In this document: one piece after another, positions 42,496 to 52,380 of the stretch
Numbering within the stretch: position 1 is the stretch's first letter
Layout of the letters: every line of letters starts with the position of its first letter
DNA from: Oopsacas minuta
Lineage: Eukaryota > Porifera > Hexactinellida > Lyssacinosida > Leucopsacidae
NCBI GenBank assembly: GCA_024704765.1
Contig: JAKMXF010000330.1
Location: 62,001-126,000, forward strand
Reading direction: 5' to 3'
DNA: 64,000 bases
The notes under the pieces: generated by a model
What the model saw: only the letters and a program-made list of their open reading frames with translations
What the model was told of the DNA's origin: nothing
Database searches by the model: none
Made by a program: the position numbers and the translations under genes

Positions 42496-45400
42496 TCATG
42501 TGTTCATTTCACCGAACAACACACTCTGATCCAATGAAGAAGGATCGCTTAAGATATTAATGTACTCTTCATAGCCAGCAGAATATAGGAACCTGAAGTT
42601 CTGGTTACCAGCTAGTCCATACTCCTGTATTGTGGGTGAGGTAGAGAGGGTATCAAAGTCTAGCACCATGTCACATATCTGTGATTTCATCACGAGGGAT
42701 CTTTGTATGATTTGAAATACAGTAGTATCCTGTATCTGTCTTAATGGATCATCAGTAGGGATAGATAACCAGTCGTCCTTCATGACAGCCATGCTCCAAA
42801 CGTAGAGGATTAGATCAGCTCTCTCTTCAGACTGCACATCCTGCTGGTACACTATCTGTACTAACTCAAGTGCTCGTAGAAAGTCATATATATTAGCTTG
42901 ACAATTCTTATCACTATTAACGTATAGTTCTACTATATCTCTACAGGATAGAGGAGGTGCATCATACAAACCGTAACCTTCCTTCTCCAGAGCTTCTACT
43001 GGGATCTGATCCTGGAATGATAGTACAGACAGACTATCATCTATAACCTCCAGGTCTGCTTGCTTACCATCATACTCATCGGCTGCTAGTAAGCATAACT
43101 TACTAAGACTTAGCAGTGTAGATTTCTTTTTTGCGAATCTAGTCTCCTCATCTGCTAGGGTTTTCAGCTGAGAAGAGGCCTCACGTGTTTCTCTATGACT
43201 GATCTGGTTCATCCAGTAGAGATGTGGGTGTTGTTTGAGGAATGTGTCCAGCTCCAGAGGATGTGTGTCATTGAACTCAAATAGGTCTGAAGTACGTCTC
43301 TCATCAAAATACCATTTAAACAGATGATCAGAGAATTTGTACTCACTGTACTCAGACATGTAGTGAGACAGCTGTTTCTTATCTCCTATAGTTCCGTATA
43401 TTCTTATCAGAGCCGGGAAATCGCGGAATTTCTCTGCTAGAGTAGTCGCGTGTGCCAGCTGTTTGTTGTTTAGAAACGGGTCTATGAGTTCTTTGCGAAT
43501 ATTCTCAAACTCCAAACAAGCTTCAAGTTCCAGATGTTGGTGAGGTGGACTAGCTCTTACTAGCTCCAGATAATCTGATAATCCTGATAGTATTATGTCA
43601 CTGATGTCAAGCATTAGTTTGAACAGATTATGCTTATCAGATTCTGATTCTGCGAAAGGCAACGCGTGTGAGATCATTATTCCCATTTGGTTCATTAACA
43701 CAGTTCTCATACCATCCTTTCCACCCGTACAGGTCCAATCGTAGAAGGGAGGGAGGGGCTGGAGAAGAGAAGAGAACTTGTCAGCTTGCCTCTTCCTCTG
43801 TAGAATAGCCTCATGTAACATACTCTCAAGTATAGTACTCACAGAATTTACTAGTTGATAGGCATCATGTCCCTGCACTCCACTCAGCAGTTCTAACTCA
43901 AAAGCAAGCAGTGCCTCCCCTATAGTGTGTACCTCCTCTGTCTCCTGGTAGAACTTGTCCTGAGGGGTAATGTCTCCTATCAACTTAGAAATACCCCGAG
44001 CTTGTAGAGACAGCTTAATAGCACCAGAAAGTAGGTCACGTGTACTCCTCGTGTGTAGTCTACGGAGTATAAGACAAGCTACAAGTTTCTCTGAGTGACT
44101 GGATAATACAGCACAAGTTGGCATAACCTTATCTTGATAAGTAACTAGTCCTAATCTACCCATTAGTCCTGTTTCTCGTATGAAAGATACAAACGTCTCA
44201 TGAGCTACTAGTTTATGCTGCATCTGCTGCTGAATTATCAGAGATCCACTGGGATCCTCTTCTATCTGCTGGAGCCAGCGGGGATCACTAGCTGGCTTGT
44301 CATTGACTATAATCCGACTAACCTCCAGTACTCCTACGTCAGCAAGTGAGTCTATCTGAGGTATGTGTAGAGGAGCACCAGAGGGCAGAGCCTCATCCAC
44401 CTGAATACAAGCCTGCATCTGATTACCCTCTATATAGGAGAACATAGCCTTCTCTAGCTGTCTAACCAGGTCAAGTACTTCAGGTCTCTGTGTACGCATG
44501 TTAGAGTATCTAGAGCTAGGTCTGGGTACAAGAGTAGATAGCTCTGTATTCATAGGAACAGATGGTGTAACAGTATGAGTAGTCAGAGAGGGATTAGGCA
44601 TATCTATAGGTAGTTGTGCTCCAAAGGATAGAGGAGTAGAGGAAAGACGTACTACTCCATGAGTACGGGAGAAGAATGCTATACAATCCTCAGGGGTAGT
44701 ACCATATCCGATAATAGTAGAGGTTGGAGAGAAGTCAAAGTTGTATACAGTGTGTGCTGGAGGCTCCCATACAGCTAGGTAGTTAGGGTTAGATATACAA
44801 CATGTGACGTCAGAAGCTAGTAATCGGTTAGTTAGCAGGATAGAGGTATCTGAGTCTAGAGGGGTGGAGTAATTAGCTGTGTGTATGTCCAGATGATCAG
44901 GTAGAGAGTCTAGTTGTGGGTTGATAAGAGCTAGGAGATAAGAAGCAAGAGGGAGAGAACTTTGATCTGATTGAGATGCAGTGAGAAGAACCGCGAGAGA
45001 ACCACGAAATGGACAGCAGTCCAATAACACGAGTTGAAGAGAGGAAATCAGTTCTTCTAACTCCGAGTGGTACGGCCAGAGAGCTCTAGCAGATTGTTCT
45101 CTCAGATAAAGTACTAGCTCTGAGTCGTATACAAGTACAGGGGCGGTACTAGGGGTACATGTCCACTTCTGAAGAGAGGTACTCGTCAGTATAAACAAAT
45201 AATTATGTCCGTCTGTGCCTGTCAATTGTGTCAGCTGTCTATAAATTTTATCATCAGCACCTGTACCAGATCGGAAGAATAGAGAGCTCATACGCTTACC
45301 GATACCAGCCAGGATTCCACCTGTATCCAAACGGGTAGCGAGGAGATTAAGCACGTGACCTTGTAGATCGATAGACAAACGATAGACCTGAGATTCATGA

Positions 45401-45930
45401 CAAACGATAACGACTGAAGTATCACTGAGTGATTGACAGCTGACAGGTGTCCCAGTACACTTTATGCTAGAATCATAGTATCTTGTGACGTCAGACCCTA
45501 TAGACGGCCAGTAACGGACCTCTCCTGTCTGAGAAACTGCTAGGATAGCCCCAAAGGTATCTCTTTTCTGAGAATTAGGGAGAAGGGAGATGGAATCAGC
45601 TGTAAACTGACCAGTAGAGGGAAGAGGATACTCTATCTTAGTAGCATGTTTTGATCCTATAGTTCCTATAGGGTATCTCCAAAGGAAGAAACTGGTGGGA
45701 GTGACTAAGTAGCACCAGCCACTAGGATGGACACACGCAGAACAGGTAGTCTCCCCCCTTTGGAAGTATTCCTTCACTTGTACAGGGAGAGGTTGTCCAT
45801 ACTGCTCCAACACATACTCTCCTTTCTGCTCAATCACACTGAAGGAACGGAGGTGTGTCTTGGAGAGGTTGGGACTACCTCTTAGAGACGTAGAGCCTAG
45901 GGATAAGTTATCAACAGGCTTATGGAACAT
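42496..45930 (-). CDS. NUP133: Nucleoporin NUP133
   Basis: Y-complex subunit of the nuclear pore scaffold. The N-terminal half is a beta-propeller: C-V-H-P-S-G-W-C-Y-L-V-T-P near 62-74, I-L-A-V-S-Q-T-G-E-V-R-Y-W-P-S near 129. After about residue 500 the protein becomes an alpha-helical stack with F-D-W/Y-D-W-T, K-D-D-W-L-S-I-P and similar late motifs. The 1144 residues match the human length (1156). One uninterrupted exon of 3.4 kb is unusual for an animal nucleoporin gene. Confidence 0.92.
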   Translation of the reverse strand: MFHKPVDNLSLGSTSLRGSPNLSKTHLRSFSVIEQKGEYVLEQYGQPLPVQVKEYFQRGETTCSACVHPSGWCYLVTPTSFFLWRYPIGTIGSKHATKIEYPLPSTGQFTADSISLLPNSQKRDTFGAILAVSQTGEVRYWPSIGSDVTRYYDSSIKCTGTPVSCQSLSDTSVVIVCHESQVYRLSIDLQGHVLNLLATRLDTGGILAGIGKRMSSLFFRSGTGADDKIYRQLTQLTGTDGHNYLFILTSTSLQKWTCTPSTAPVLVYDSELVLYLREQSARALWPYHSELEELISSLQLVLLDCCPFRGSLAVLLTASQSDQSSLPLASYLLALINPQLDSLPDHLDIHTANYSTPLDSDTSILLTNRLLASDVTCCISNPNYLAVWEPPAHTVYNFDFSPTSTIIGYGTTPEDCIAFFSRTHGVVRLSSTPLSFGAQLPIDMPNPSLTTHTVTPSVPMNTELSTLVPRPSSRYSNMRTQRPEVLDLVRQLEKAMFSYIEGNQMQACIQVDEALPSGAPLHIPQIDSLADVGVLEVSRIIVNDKPASDPRWLQQIEEDPSGSLIIQQQMQHKLVAHETFVSFIRETGLMGRLGLVTYQDKVMPTCAVLSSHSEKLVACLILRRLHTRSTRDLLSGAIKLSLQARGISKLIGDITPQDKFYQETEEVHTIGEALLAFELELLSGVQGHDAYQLVNSVSTILESMLHEAILQRKRQADKFSSLLQPLPPFYDWTCTGGKDGMRTVLMNQMGIMISHALPFAESESDKHNLFKLMLDISDIILSGLSDYLELVRASPPHQHLELEACLEFENIRKELIDPFLNNKQLAHATTLAEKFRDFPALIRIYGTIGDKKQLSHYMSEYSEYKFSDHLFKWYFDERRTSDLFEFNDTHPLELDTFLKQHPHLYWMNQISHRETREASSQLKTLADEETRFAKKKSTLLSLSKLCLLAADEYDGKQADLEVIDDSLSVLSFQDQIPVEALEKEGYGLYDAPPLSCRDIVELYVNSDKNCQANIYDFLRALELVQIVYQQDVQSEERADLILYVWSMAVMKDDWLSIPTDDPLRQIQDTTVFQIIQRSLVMKSQICDMVLDFDTLSTSPTIQEYGLAGNQNFRFLYSAGYEEYINILSDPSSLDQSVLFGEMNT

Positions 45931-47013
45931 TCTAATTGCTGTACTAAGAAATGAATTTGGCGAAATTAATTTACAATAAAATTATAGGAAATGTTACGGG
46001 ATTATAGATGTTGTGCAAGAAAATAGATTGGAACAAAGGCTATGATTGGAACGACTACTAATGCATAGTATACAATAAATATTACTTATATAGCGGATTC
46101 AACTTAGTAGCTTACAACAATATAATAAGATTTAATTTACAGATAATAATCACTACTATACACTCTAGGTAATCTCAGATATATAAGTAAATTATTACTG
46201 AAATTGGATATTTTCCCTTTTGGTAATTTTACTGTAAAGTTTCGACAATCATTTTCCCACACGTTAGCTATACGATTCGATTATGAAAGGTAACTCGAAA
46301 AAAGAATTAGAAATTTTATGTGAATTATACAGTATTTTGCAAGGTTGCAACCGAATATCAGTATTTGGTTAGGATGCTATGCATGAATACTGATATTCTG
46401 TTCGAAAGGTTTAAACCTTGGGTTTGATACATTTGTCAGCTTGAAGTATGTTCGTATAAAGATGCTCTTCGAGTTTTCAATATACGTATAAGAATATAAA
46501 GTATCCTATTAGTATGTCCCATTTCGGGGATAGAAGGCCTGAATTGTTCTTTTCTGGAAGTGAGACCAGACTATATTATCCTAAAACTGATGATAACTTA
46601 ATTAGTATATTAACAGAAAGTTATCAACTGAAATGATATGTAAAATAATTATACAAGAAAATGGTTCATAATAATAATTAATAGCTATTAGTAAAACAGC
46701 TGTATAATTATGACAACCCCAACAAGTGATAGCTAAGCTGACTCACCAATAATACAACTGGAAACCAAGCTATGAAATAGCGTAGAACGTCTAGTAGCTG
46801 TCCAAATAGAATATTCGGCTTTTGCCAACTGATGTAGAGTTAAGGAAAACAACAGAGTACATTTGAAATACACACACTAAATGTATGTATATATGACAGC
46901 CGAAAAACTGGACAATCCAGACCATAAATACAAACTCAGTTAGAGCTGATAGAGCCTGGAACCATGGTTCTCCAGTTACAGTTATTACTCAAGTTATACA
47001 ATTATGAAGTAAA
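45931..47013. other. Intergenic with one palindromic element
   Basis: About 1.1 kb upstream of NUP133 and downstream of RNF121. Contains the element at 46340-46421. A minus-strand open stretch near 46830-46960 might be a lost or skipped last exon of RNF121, but no clean splice junction joins it. Confidence 0.4.
46340..46421. mobile_element. Palindromic MITE-like element, copy 4 (short)
   Basis: Starts CAAGGTTGCAACCGAATATC and ends TTTAAACCTTG, with mirrored ATCAGTATT and AATACTGATATTC. At 82 bp it is the shortest copy and nearly a simple palindrome, which suggests internal deletion. Confidence 0.75.
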
Positions 47014-48554
47014 TTACTTATAAATGTATATATACTTATAATGGGTAGGAGGATACGGTTGTTGTAGCAGCTCAATCAGATTGACACGCTCCCGACAGAA
47101 TGGACACACGTGTTTCTTTCCAACAATACACCACCCTCGGATACAAAAGTCATGAAATCTATGAAAAGATAACGTTTTAATTAATAATCAACCACCAAAA
47201 GTAACCAAAAATCCTATTAACTTACTTATGTCCACAAGAGAGCCGTAATATAGTCTCAGCAAATGTATTTGAGAGATGAGGAGAAGGAATTAAAGACTGA
47301 TTACAGACATAGCACTGTAGATCATCGATAACATTGTCTTCAGATTCTGAACACTCCTTCGAGAACTTAGAAGAAATATTTCATAAAAATATTAAAAGTA
47401 TTGGTTCCTCAGATTTCGATGGTCTCTTAGAATACTCAGTATGTAAGTCAACGAGAGTATACTGCACTGCGATGATCATATTATTTCGTTTAGATCTTAT
47501 CCGTGTTCTTATTAGTATTGTCACTACTGTGAGAACATTTATACCTTAGATAATGGATAATGAGTTAATAACTTTCTATTACAATACTCGATTGTTGGTA
47601 TGTATATGTTTGCTGTTTATTGTCAATTAATGATGGTATTGCAATTAATATTAGCACGGACGTGATATAAGTGAGGTACAAGTACCTTAAATGTAGCAGA
47701 CATGTTATCAACACAGTATTCAGCAAGATCTCTACCTAACAGACCGTAATATAGTCCATAGAATATCAGCAATACTCCAGTCTCAGTAATAACGTCTAAA
47801 TAATTCTTATTCAAAGTAGGAGCTACCAAGAATAGCATTAGTATTATGGCATAGCCCAGAACACCGAGTGTAAGTGTAGCATGATGTACCAGTAAGAACC
47901 ATCTGTATACTAGCCTTGCTTTGGGATAGAAACATGTAGAATTATCTTATAAGTATAAGCATATATGTAGACTACTACCTTGGAGTTGTAGGTTGCAGAG
48001 GTTTGGTATAAGCTCTACTGAGAATATATATAGAGATAATAGAGAAAATACTCCAGCAGATAAACATTCTCCATAGCAATAACTTAATGCAGTAGTAGAG
48101 AGGAATAAGCCATATGAATAGTAATGTAGTTGCCTAAATATAACAATAATGGGAATTTTTAACTCGCAAAAAGTCACCCAAATATTTACTGACCTGGTAA
48201 GATCGGGAATGCCTTGCTCTCCAACAAACTAGAATAAACTGACCACAAAATATAGACAACAGGAATATTAGCACCATAGTAAAATGCATTTCTTCATGTC
48301 CTTCATGTTCTTTAATGTAATCTTCATGGAATTGAATAGCTGACTTCCTAAAATAATTAGGTGATACAACTACCGAGTAGTTAAGTGAGGTAACGAATTT
48401 TAATAACCAATAGTTAATTATACAGTGGTTATCGCTTATAAGAACACCCTTGCGAGTAGCGATATATGTTCTTAACCAATGTTCTTATAAGGGATACCCA
48501 TTCTAGTTAATACCTATGCTCTACGTCTGCTACTGATAGGTCTTCCACTTCCAT
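47014..48554 (-). CDS. RNF121: RING finger protein 121 family, ER/Golgi multi-pass ubiquitin ligase (6 exons)
   Basis: Exons: 48554-48514, 48347-48194, 48133-47979, 47914-47686, 47365-47226 and 47158-47014. All junctions are GT..AG and all phases close, giving 287 residues. The protein tracks human RNF121: H-E-G-H-E-E-M-H, a first helix, R-H-S-R-S-Y, I-P-L-Y-Y, T-P-R-L-V-Y-R-W-F-L, and L-L-I-F-Y-G-L-Y-Y-G-L-L-G-R-D. The RING motif is C-x2-C, then C-G-H-K-F-H-D-F-C-I-R-G-W-C and C-P-F-C. It ends soon after the RING, about 40 residues before the human C-terminus, so the last membrane part is missing or lies in an exon I could not join. None of the exons makes a convincing long frame alone. Confidence 0.88.
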
Positions 48555-49364
48555 GGGTATATTCAGTCTACGTTTGAGTGACGTAATCTAGCTTGAATAT
48601 TGGAAAATATAAGGAAACATAACATAATCAGGTACTAGTCTGTTGATTTTACACTAGTTTTCTAGCATATGCTTAATCTAGGCCCTAAGGATTAGGAAAC
48701 CAAGGTGCGCCCAATAACTACATGATTGATTTCTGGATGAAACGATAATAGCCACTCTCCAAATAGAACCAAACCAGGTTGCCCTGAACAAAGAATAGTG
48801 CACATAATAAATATCATCCAATGTAGAAATTATCAAAGTTATGAAAATAGTTAGAAACGTAATGATAAACTTGTTTCAGCTCCACATGAATTCTATTTGA
48901 GGATTGGAGTGGTCTGACTGCATTACAAATTTACAATCGTTATTTCAATACAAGGCCGGCGGAACCGGTCAGACAGGTCATGCAATTGTCTGACCACTCT
49001 TTGGCTTGCCCTGCACATTTGTATGGGGCAGCCATGAACACTTAGTATCTTTTCCTGACCACATTAATTTGCTTCCGCCGAGCCTGCAATACTTTATGAT
49101 GTTGTGTTCTGGTACATGTGGTCCCGGACTGAATATACAGGGAGGCCATATGCATCAGAACAGTTGCAATAAAGAAAATATTACAATGATCCTAAATCTG
49201 AAATAACGTATTAGTATAATGAAATCAAGACCTTATTCCGTAAAGTGAAGTAGTGGTGGAACTGAAACAAGATTCAACTAACAGTAGCTTAGTATCCAAA
49301 TAAGTGAAAAATACATAAAAAATAAAAGTTTATATAAATGTATATTATAAGTAGTGATTAGTGA
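48555..49364. other. Intergenic with a possible inverted-repeat element
   Basis: About 800 bp. CTTGTTTCAGCTCCAC near 48870 is inverted, with one mismatch, near 49256-49271, so a roughly 400-bp element may span this gap. A short plus-strand frame at 49006-49206 resembles nothing known. Confidence 0.4.
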
Positions 49365-51875
49365 TTAAGTGTTCGCTTGTCTAGCTAGTTTCGGTTTAGT
49401 TCCAGGAGAGAGAGCAGCCTGAGCTTTCCGATCCTTAAGGTACTTCTGAGAGAGAGCAGAGAGGAAGTGTTTGTTACCCTGTATGTAGAAACTCCTGTCT
49501 ACTGCTAACAGTAACACTTGTTTACGTAGTTGAACAATTTCATCATTTTTCTTTTTAAGAGTCGCAAAATATAACAATAAAATACCGCATGCGACAACAG
49601 TAAGAGGCCCAGTAGCGGGGGAATCCCAGAATTTTCTATCAACTAAAGACAGTCTGTCAAAACAATCTGTAAGGTCAGCACAGTTACTTCTAGGAACTAC
49701 AAATGATAAACTCTCACTCACCCACTTCAAATGAATATCTTTATAGAATTCATAATAGTAATTAGTACCACTGAATGGTCCGCAGTTAGTACTAGGGACG
49801 AACTGGAAAAGAGGAACATTGAGAGCTATCATGATTAAGAAAAACGTGCAAAATATTATGAGGTAGTAGATTAGATTGGATCTAGCTGTCCTAGGGTGTT
49901 TGGGAGAAATTCTACAATTCCAGAATGTGAATATAAACATAGAGAAATAGAGCAATACAAACCCAAAGAATCCAATAATGTGCTGGTAGGGACAGAACAG
50001 CATACCGCTCCATACAAGACTCTGTATGTATATAACTTTAATGACATGTTTAGGAAGATGGAAATGTGTGTTGAAGAATCCTTTAATCCACCCAATAATG
50101 ACAGCTGGTACAACACTAGATATAGAACATCGCTTAATTAATTGAAACACTCCTATACGTATTAAGTTCTGTAGAGTTATGATGACAGAACGAATGAAGA
50201 TAGAAGATATGAATTGAGCAATCAGGTATTCATGAAATATCTTAGCTACTTCAGTTTCCCAACAACCGGAAGCAAGACAGCTGACTGGTCCTGAGTTAGA
50301 CCCTGAAAAACATAGAGGGAATGGAAGACTTGAAAATCCCTCACATCTGGATAAGAAGTACACATAGACAACAACAATATAAATAGAAATAAGTGAGATT
50401 ACTCTCATTAGGAGATGTTTTATGATAAGGGATACCATTCCTTTCCTCTGGGTGTCATAGAACTCTAATGCAGTCAACCAAGAGAAGATGAGTTCTAAGA
50501 AACTATGCCACAGAGACGGTATGAAACTGTATATAAATATCTTGTCAGTACAGACACGTTGTAAAGCAGTAATCACGATAAGAGAAGATCCTAGTGTTAA
50601 CAGAGTTAGTGTTATCATCCACACGAATACCCTCCACGTCCATAAGCAACACACATAGATTACATGTTTATTCCTACTGCTACATCTGGGAAATAGTCTA
50701 TCCACTAAACTGTACAAAAATAATCTCTGTGTGTGATGTCTAGGAGAACACTCCCATACAGTCTCTCTTAGCACAATTCTGAGTCTATTGTGTTCTGACT
50801 TAACAGAAAATGAGTTAGTGAGGGTGTATGTCCATCCTCCGAATACGAGATTAGCTATATACGAGGATATGTGACGGACAGAATTAAGTATTGAGTAAGT
50901 ATCAATATAGGCTTGTCCAAGGAAATAGGAAATGTAGAGTAGAATAGAGAAGGTAGATATAAAGAATGTGTAGAAGTAAGCAGACTTGTAATCCCATCTA
51001 GGATTAAGCCTATAGAAACCAAGATAGAGAGATGTATTATCCAAACCTCTGCCAGTAAGTAATGAGTCATAACCAAAACTAGGAATAGGACTGCTGTATA
51101 CCGGCATAAGGCAAGTCAAAACTTGAGGATCATTCCCAGTGGAATTGAGAATTATTGGAGGACATGGTAGCACTGCTGGTAGCCATATGAATACACTAAG
51201 GAGTCCAATGAATAGATTAAGAAGAATCAATCTTTTTACTAGAACAAAGTAAGATACAGCTGAGGAACCGAACCGAGATTCTATCAAATACTCTATCCGG
51301 TGAATTGGTGCAGAAATTATTCTACGCCAAATTTTGATTTTATTCCAAATAATTTTCCATTTTCTCCTTTTAGTACAATCTATAACCTCAGCCATCTTAG
51401 CTACCTGAGGACACTTCCTATAGCGAGATACTCCATTGAATGAACTCCTTCTAGGATATTGAGTAGCGTTAATCTTATCCTGAATACTCTGATTTATCTG
51501 AGATAAGAATGCATTCACATTGATTACCTTTTGTGCAGCTTTCTTAAAGGTTAGTTTAACTGGATCAGGTCCCTCTGTTTCATCTCTATTTTTCTCTATC
51601 TCATTCAGAAAGGCATCTTGCTGTAACTGTGCTTCCAATTGTTTGTCATCTGATAAACGCAGCAAAACCTTCTTGTAATCCTCAATGCTTTGTCCTTGAT
51701 CAAACCAACCAAACTGACTAGGAGCTTGATTCACCAGGAATTTCATGGAAGCATCATCATATTCAGGGAGAGTATGATACCGCACTAGTTTAGCTGCTTT
51801 AGCACATCTAGATTCGTAGCTGCTAGCTCTGACGGGAGGTGGAGTTCTGGATACAGGATTATCAGGTTCTGCCAT
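49365..51875 (-). CDS. Transmembrane channel-like protein (TMC family)
   Basis: Multi-pass membrane protein of the TMC family. TMC1/2 are pore subunits of hair-cell mechanotransduction, while the roles of other members vary. The family signature C-W-E-T-x-V lies near residue 536. Also visible are W-D-Y-K-S-A-Y-F near 295, several hydrophobic segments from about 205 to 780, and the basic cytosolic N-terminus (K-R-R-K-W-K-I-I-W-N-K-I-K-I-W). The 836 residues fit the TMC5-7 size class. I cannot assign a subtype. Single exon. The C-terminus ends in a short basic tail. Confidence 0.9.
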   Translation of the reverse strand: MAEPDNPVSRTPPPVRASSYESRCAKAAKLVRYHTLPEYDDASMKFLVNQAPSQFGWFDQGQSIEDYKKVLLRLSDDKQLEAQLQQDAFLNEIEKNRDETEGPDPVKLTFKKAAQKVINVNAFLSQINQSIQDKINATQYPRRSSFNGVSRYRKCPQVAKMAEVIDCTKRRKWKIIWNKIKIWRRIISAPIHRIEYLIESRFGSSAVSYFVLVKRLILLNLFIGLLSVFIWLPAVLPCPPIILNSTGNDPQVLTCLMPVYSSPIPSFGYDSLLTGRGLDNTSLYLGFYRLNPRWDYKSAYFYTFFISTFSILLYISYFLGQAYIDTYSILNSVRHISSYIANLVFGGWTYTLTNSFSVKSEHNRLRIVLRETVWECSPRHHTQRLFLYSLVDRLFPRCSSRNKHVIYVCCLWTWRVFVWMITLTLLTLGSSLIVITALQRVCTDKIFIYSFIPSLWHSFLELIFSWLTALEFYDTQRKGMVSLIIKHLLMRVISLISIYIVVVYVYFLSRCEGFSSLPFPLCFSGSNSGPVSCLASGCWETEVAKIFHEYLIAQFISSIFIRSVIITLQNLIRIGVFQLIKRCSISSVVPAVIIGWIKGFFNTHFHLPKHVIKVIYIQSLVWSGMLFCPYQHIIGFFGFVLLYFSMFIFTFWNCRISPKHPRTARSNLIYYLIIFCTFFLIMIALNVPLFQFVPSTNCGPFSGTNYYYEFYKDIHLKWVSESLSFVVPRSNCADLTDCFDRLSLVDRKFWDSPATGPLTVVACGILLLYFATLKKKNDEIVQLRKQVLLLAVDRSFYIQGNKHFLSALSQKYLKDRKAQAALSPGTKPKLARQANT

Positions 51876-52380
51876 CTTATAAGAATGTCATTACATTGAG
51901 ATAGAGAGAGAGAGAGAGCTAGATAAATAAACCTATTAATTACTTTCCCCCCTAATAAATGCTTACAAATTCCAATTATTCAGTAGGCCATGCTTATATC
52001 AATTTAAAAGTTCAATGAAATGTATTTGCTCCCTAATCATATCCGAATAGTGAACTATTCGACCACAGACTGAAAAACAATAACCACTTATTGCGATGAT
52101 AAATATTTATCCTTTCCATCGCTGTTAATTTAAAATCAAAGCTTACATATATTTCTTATAGAGCTAGTTATCAATTAATTATTTAATGCTACAAGATTAC
52201 TAGATTGGCATACGAATATACGCAGGACAACTCATGCCACATGTATATATACAAAATAGTATTAACTAATCAGCTGATCTCGTACCACTATACATTGCTG
52301 TGTAAGTGTAGAGATCTTCATTGACTTGTAGCTAGCTTTAGATACCAATAGTAATATCTGTGTATCCAGTATAACAGCTG
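51876..52380. other. Intergenic with a GA microsatellite
   Basis: A (GA)n tract at about 51900-51918 lies just upstream of the TMC start. The rest is AT-rich with no other feature. Confidence 0.45.

Noticed and set aside
47334-47549. Plus-strand frame of 71 codons
   Set aside because: It overlaps RNF121 exon 5 and intron 4 in antisense and has no motif of its own.
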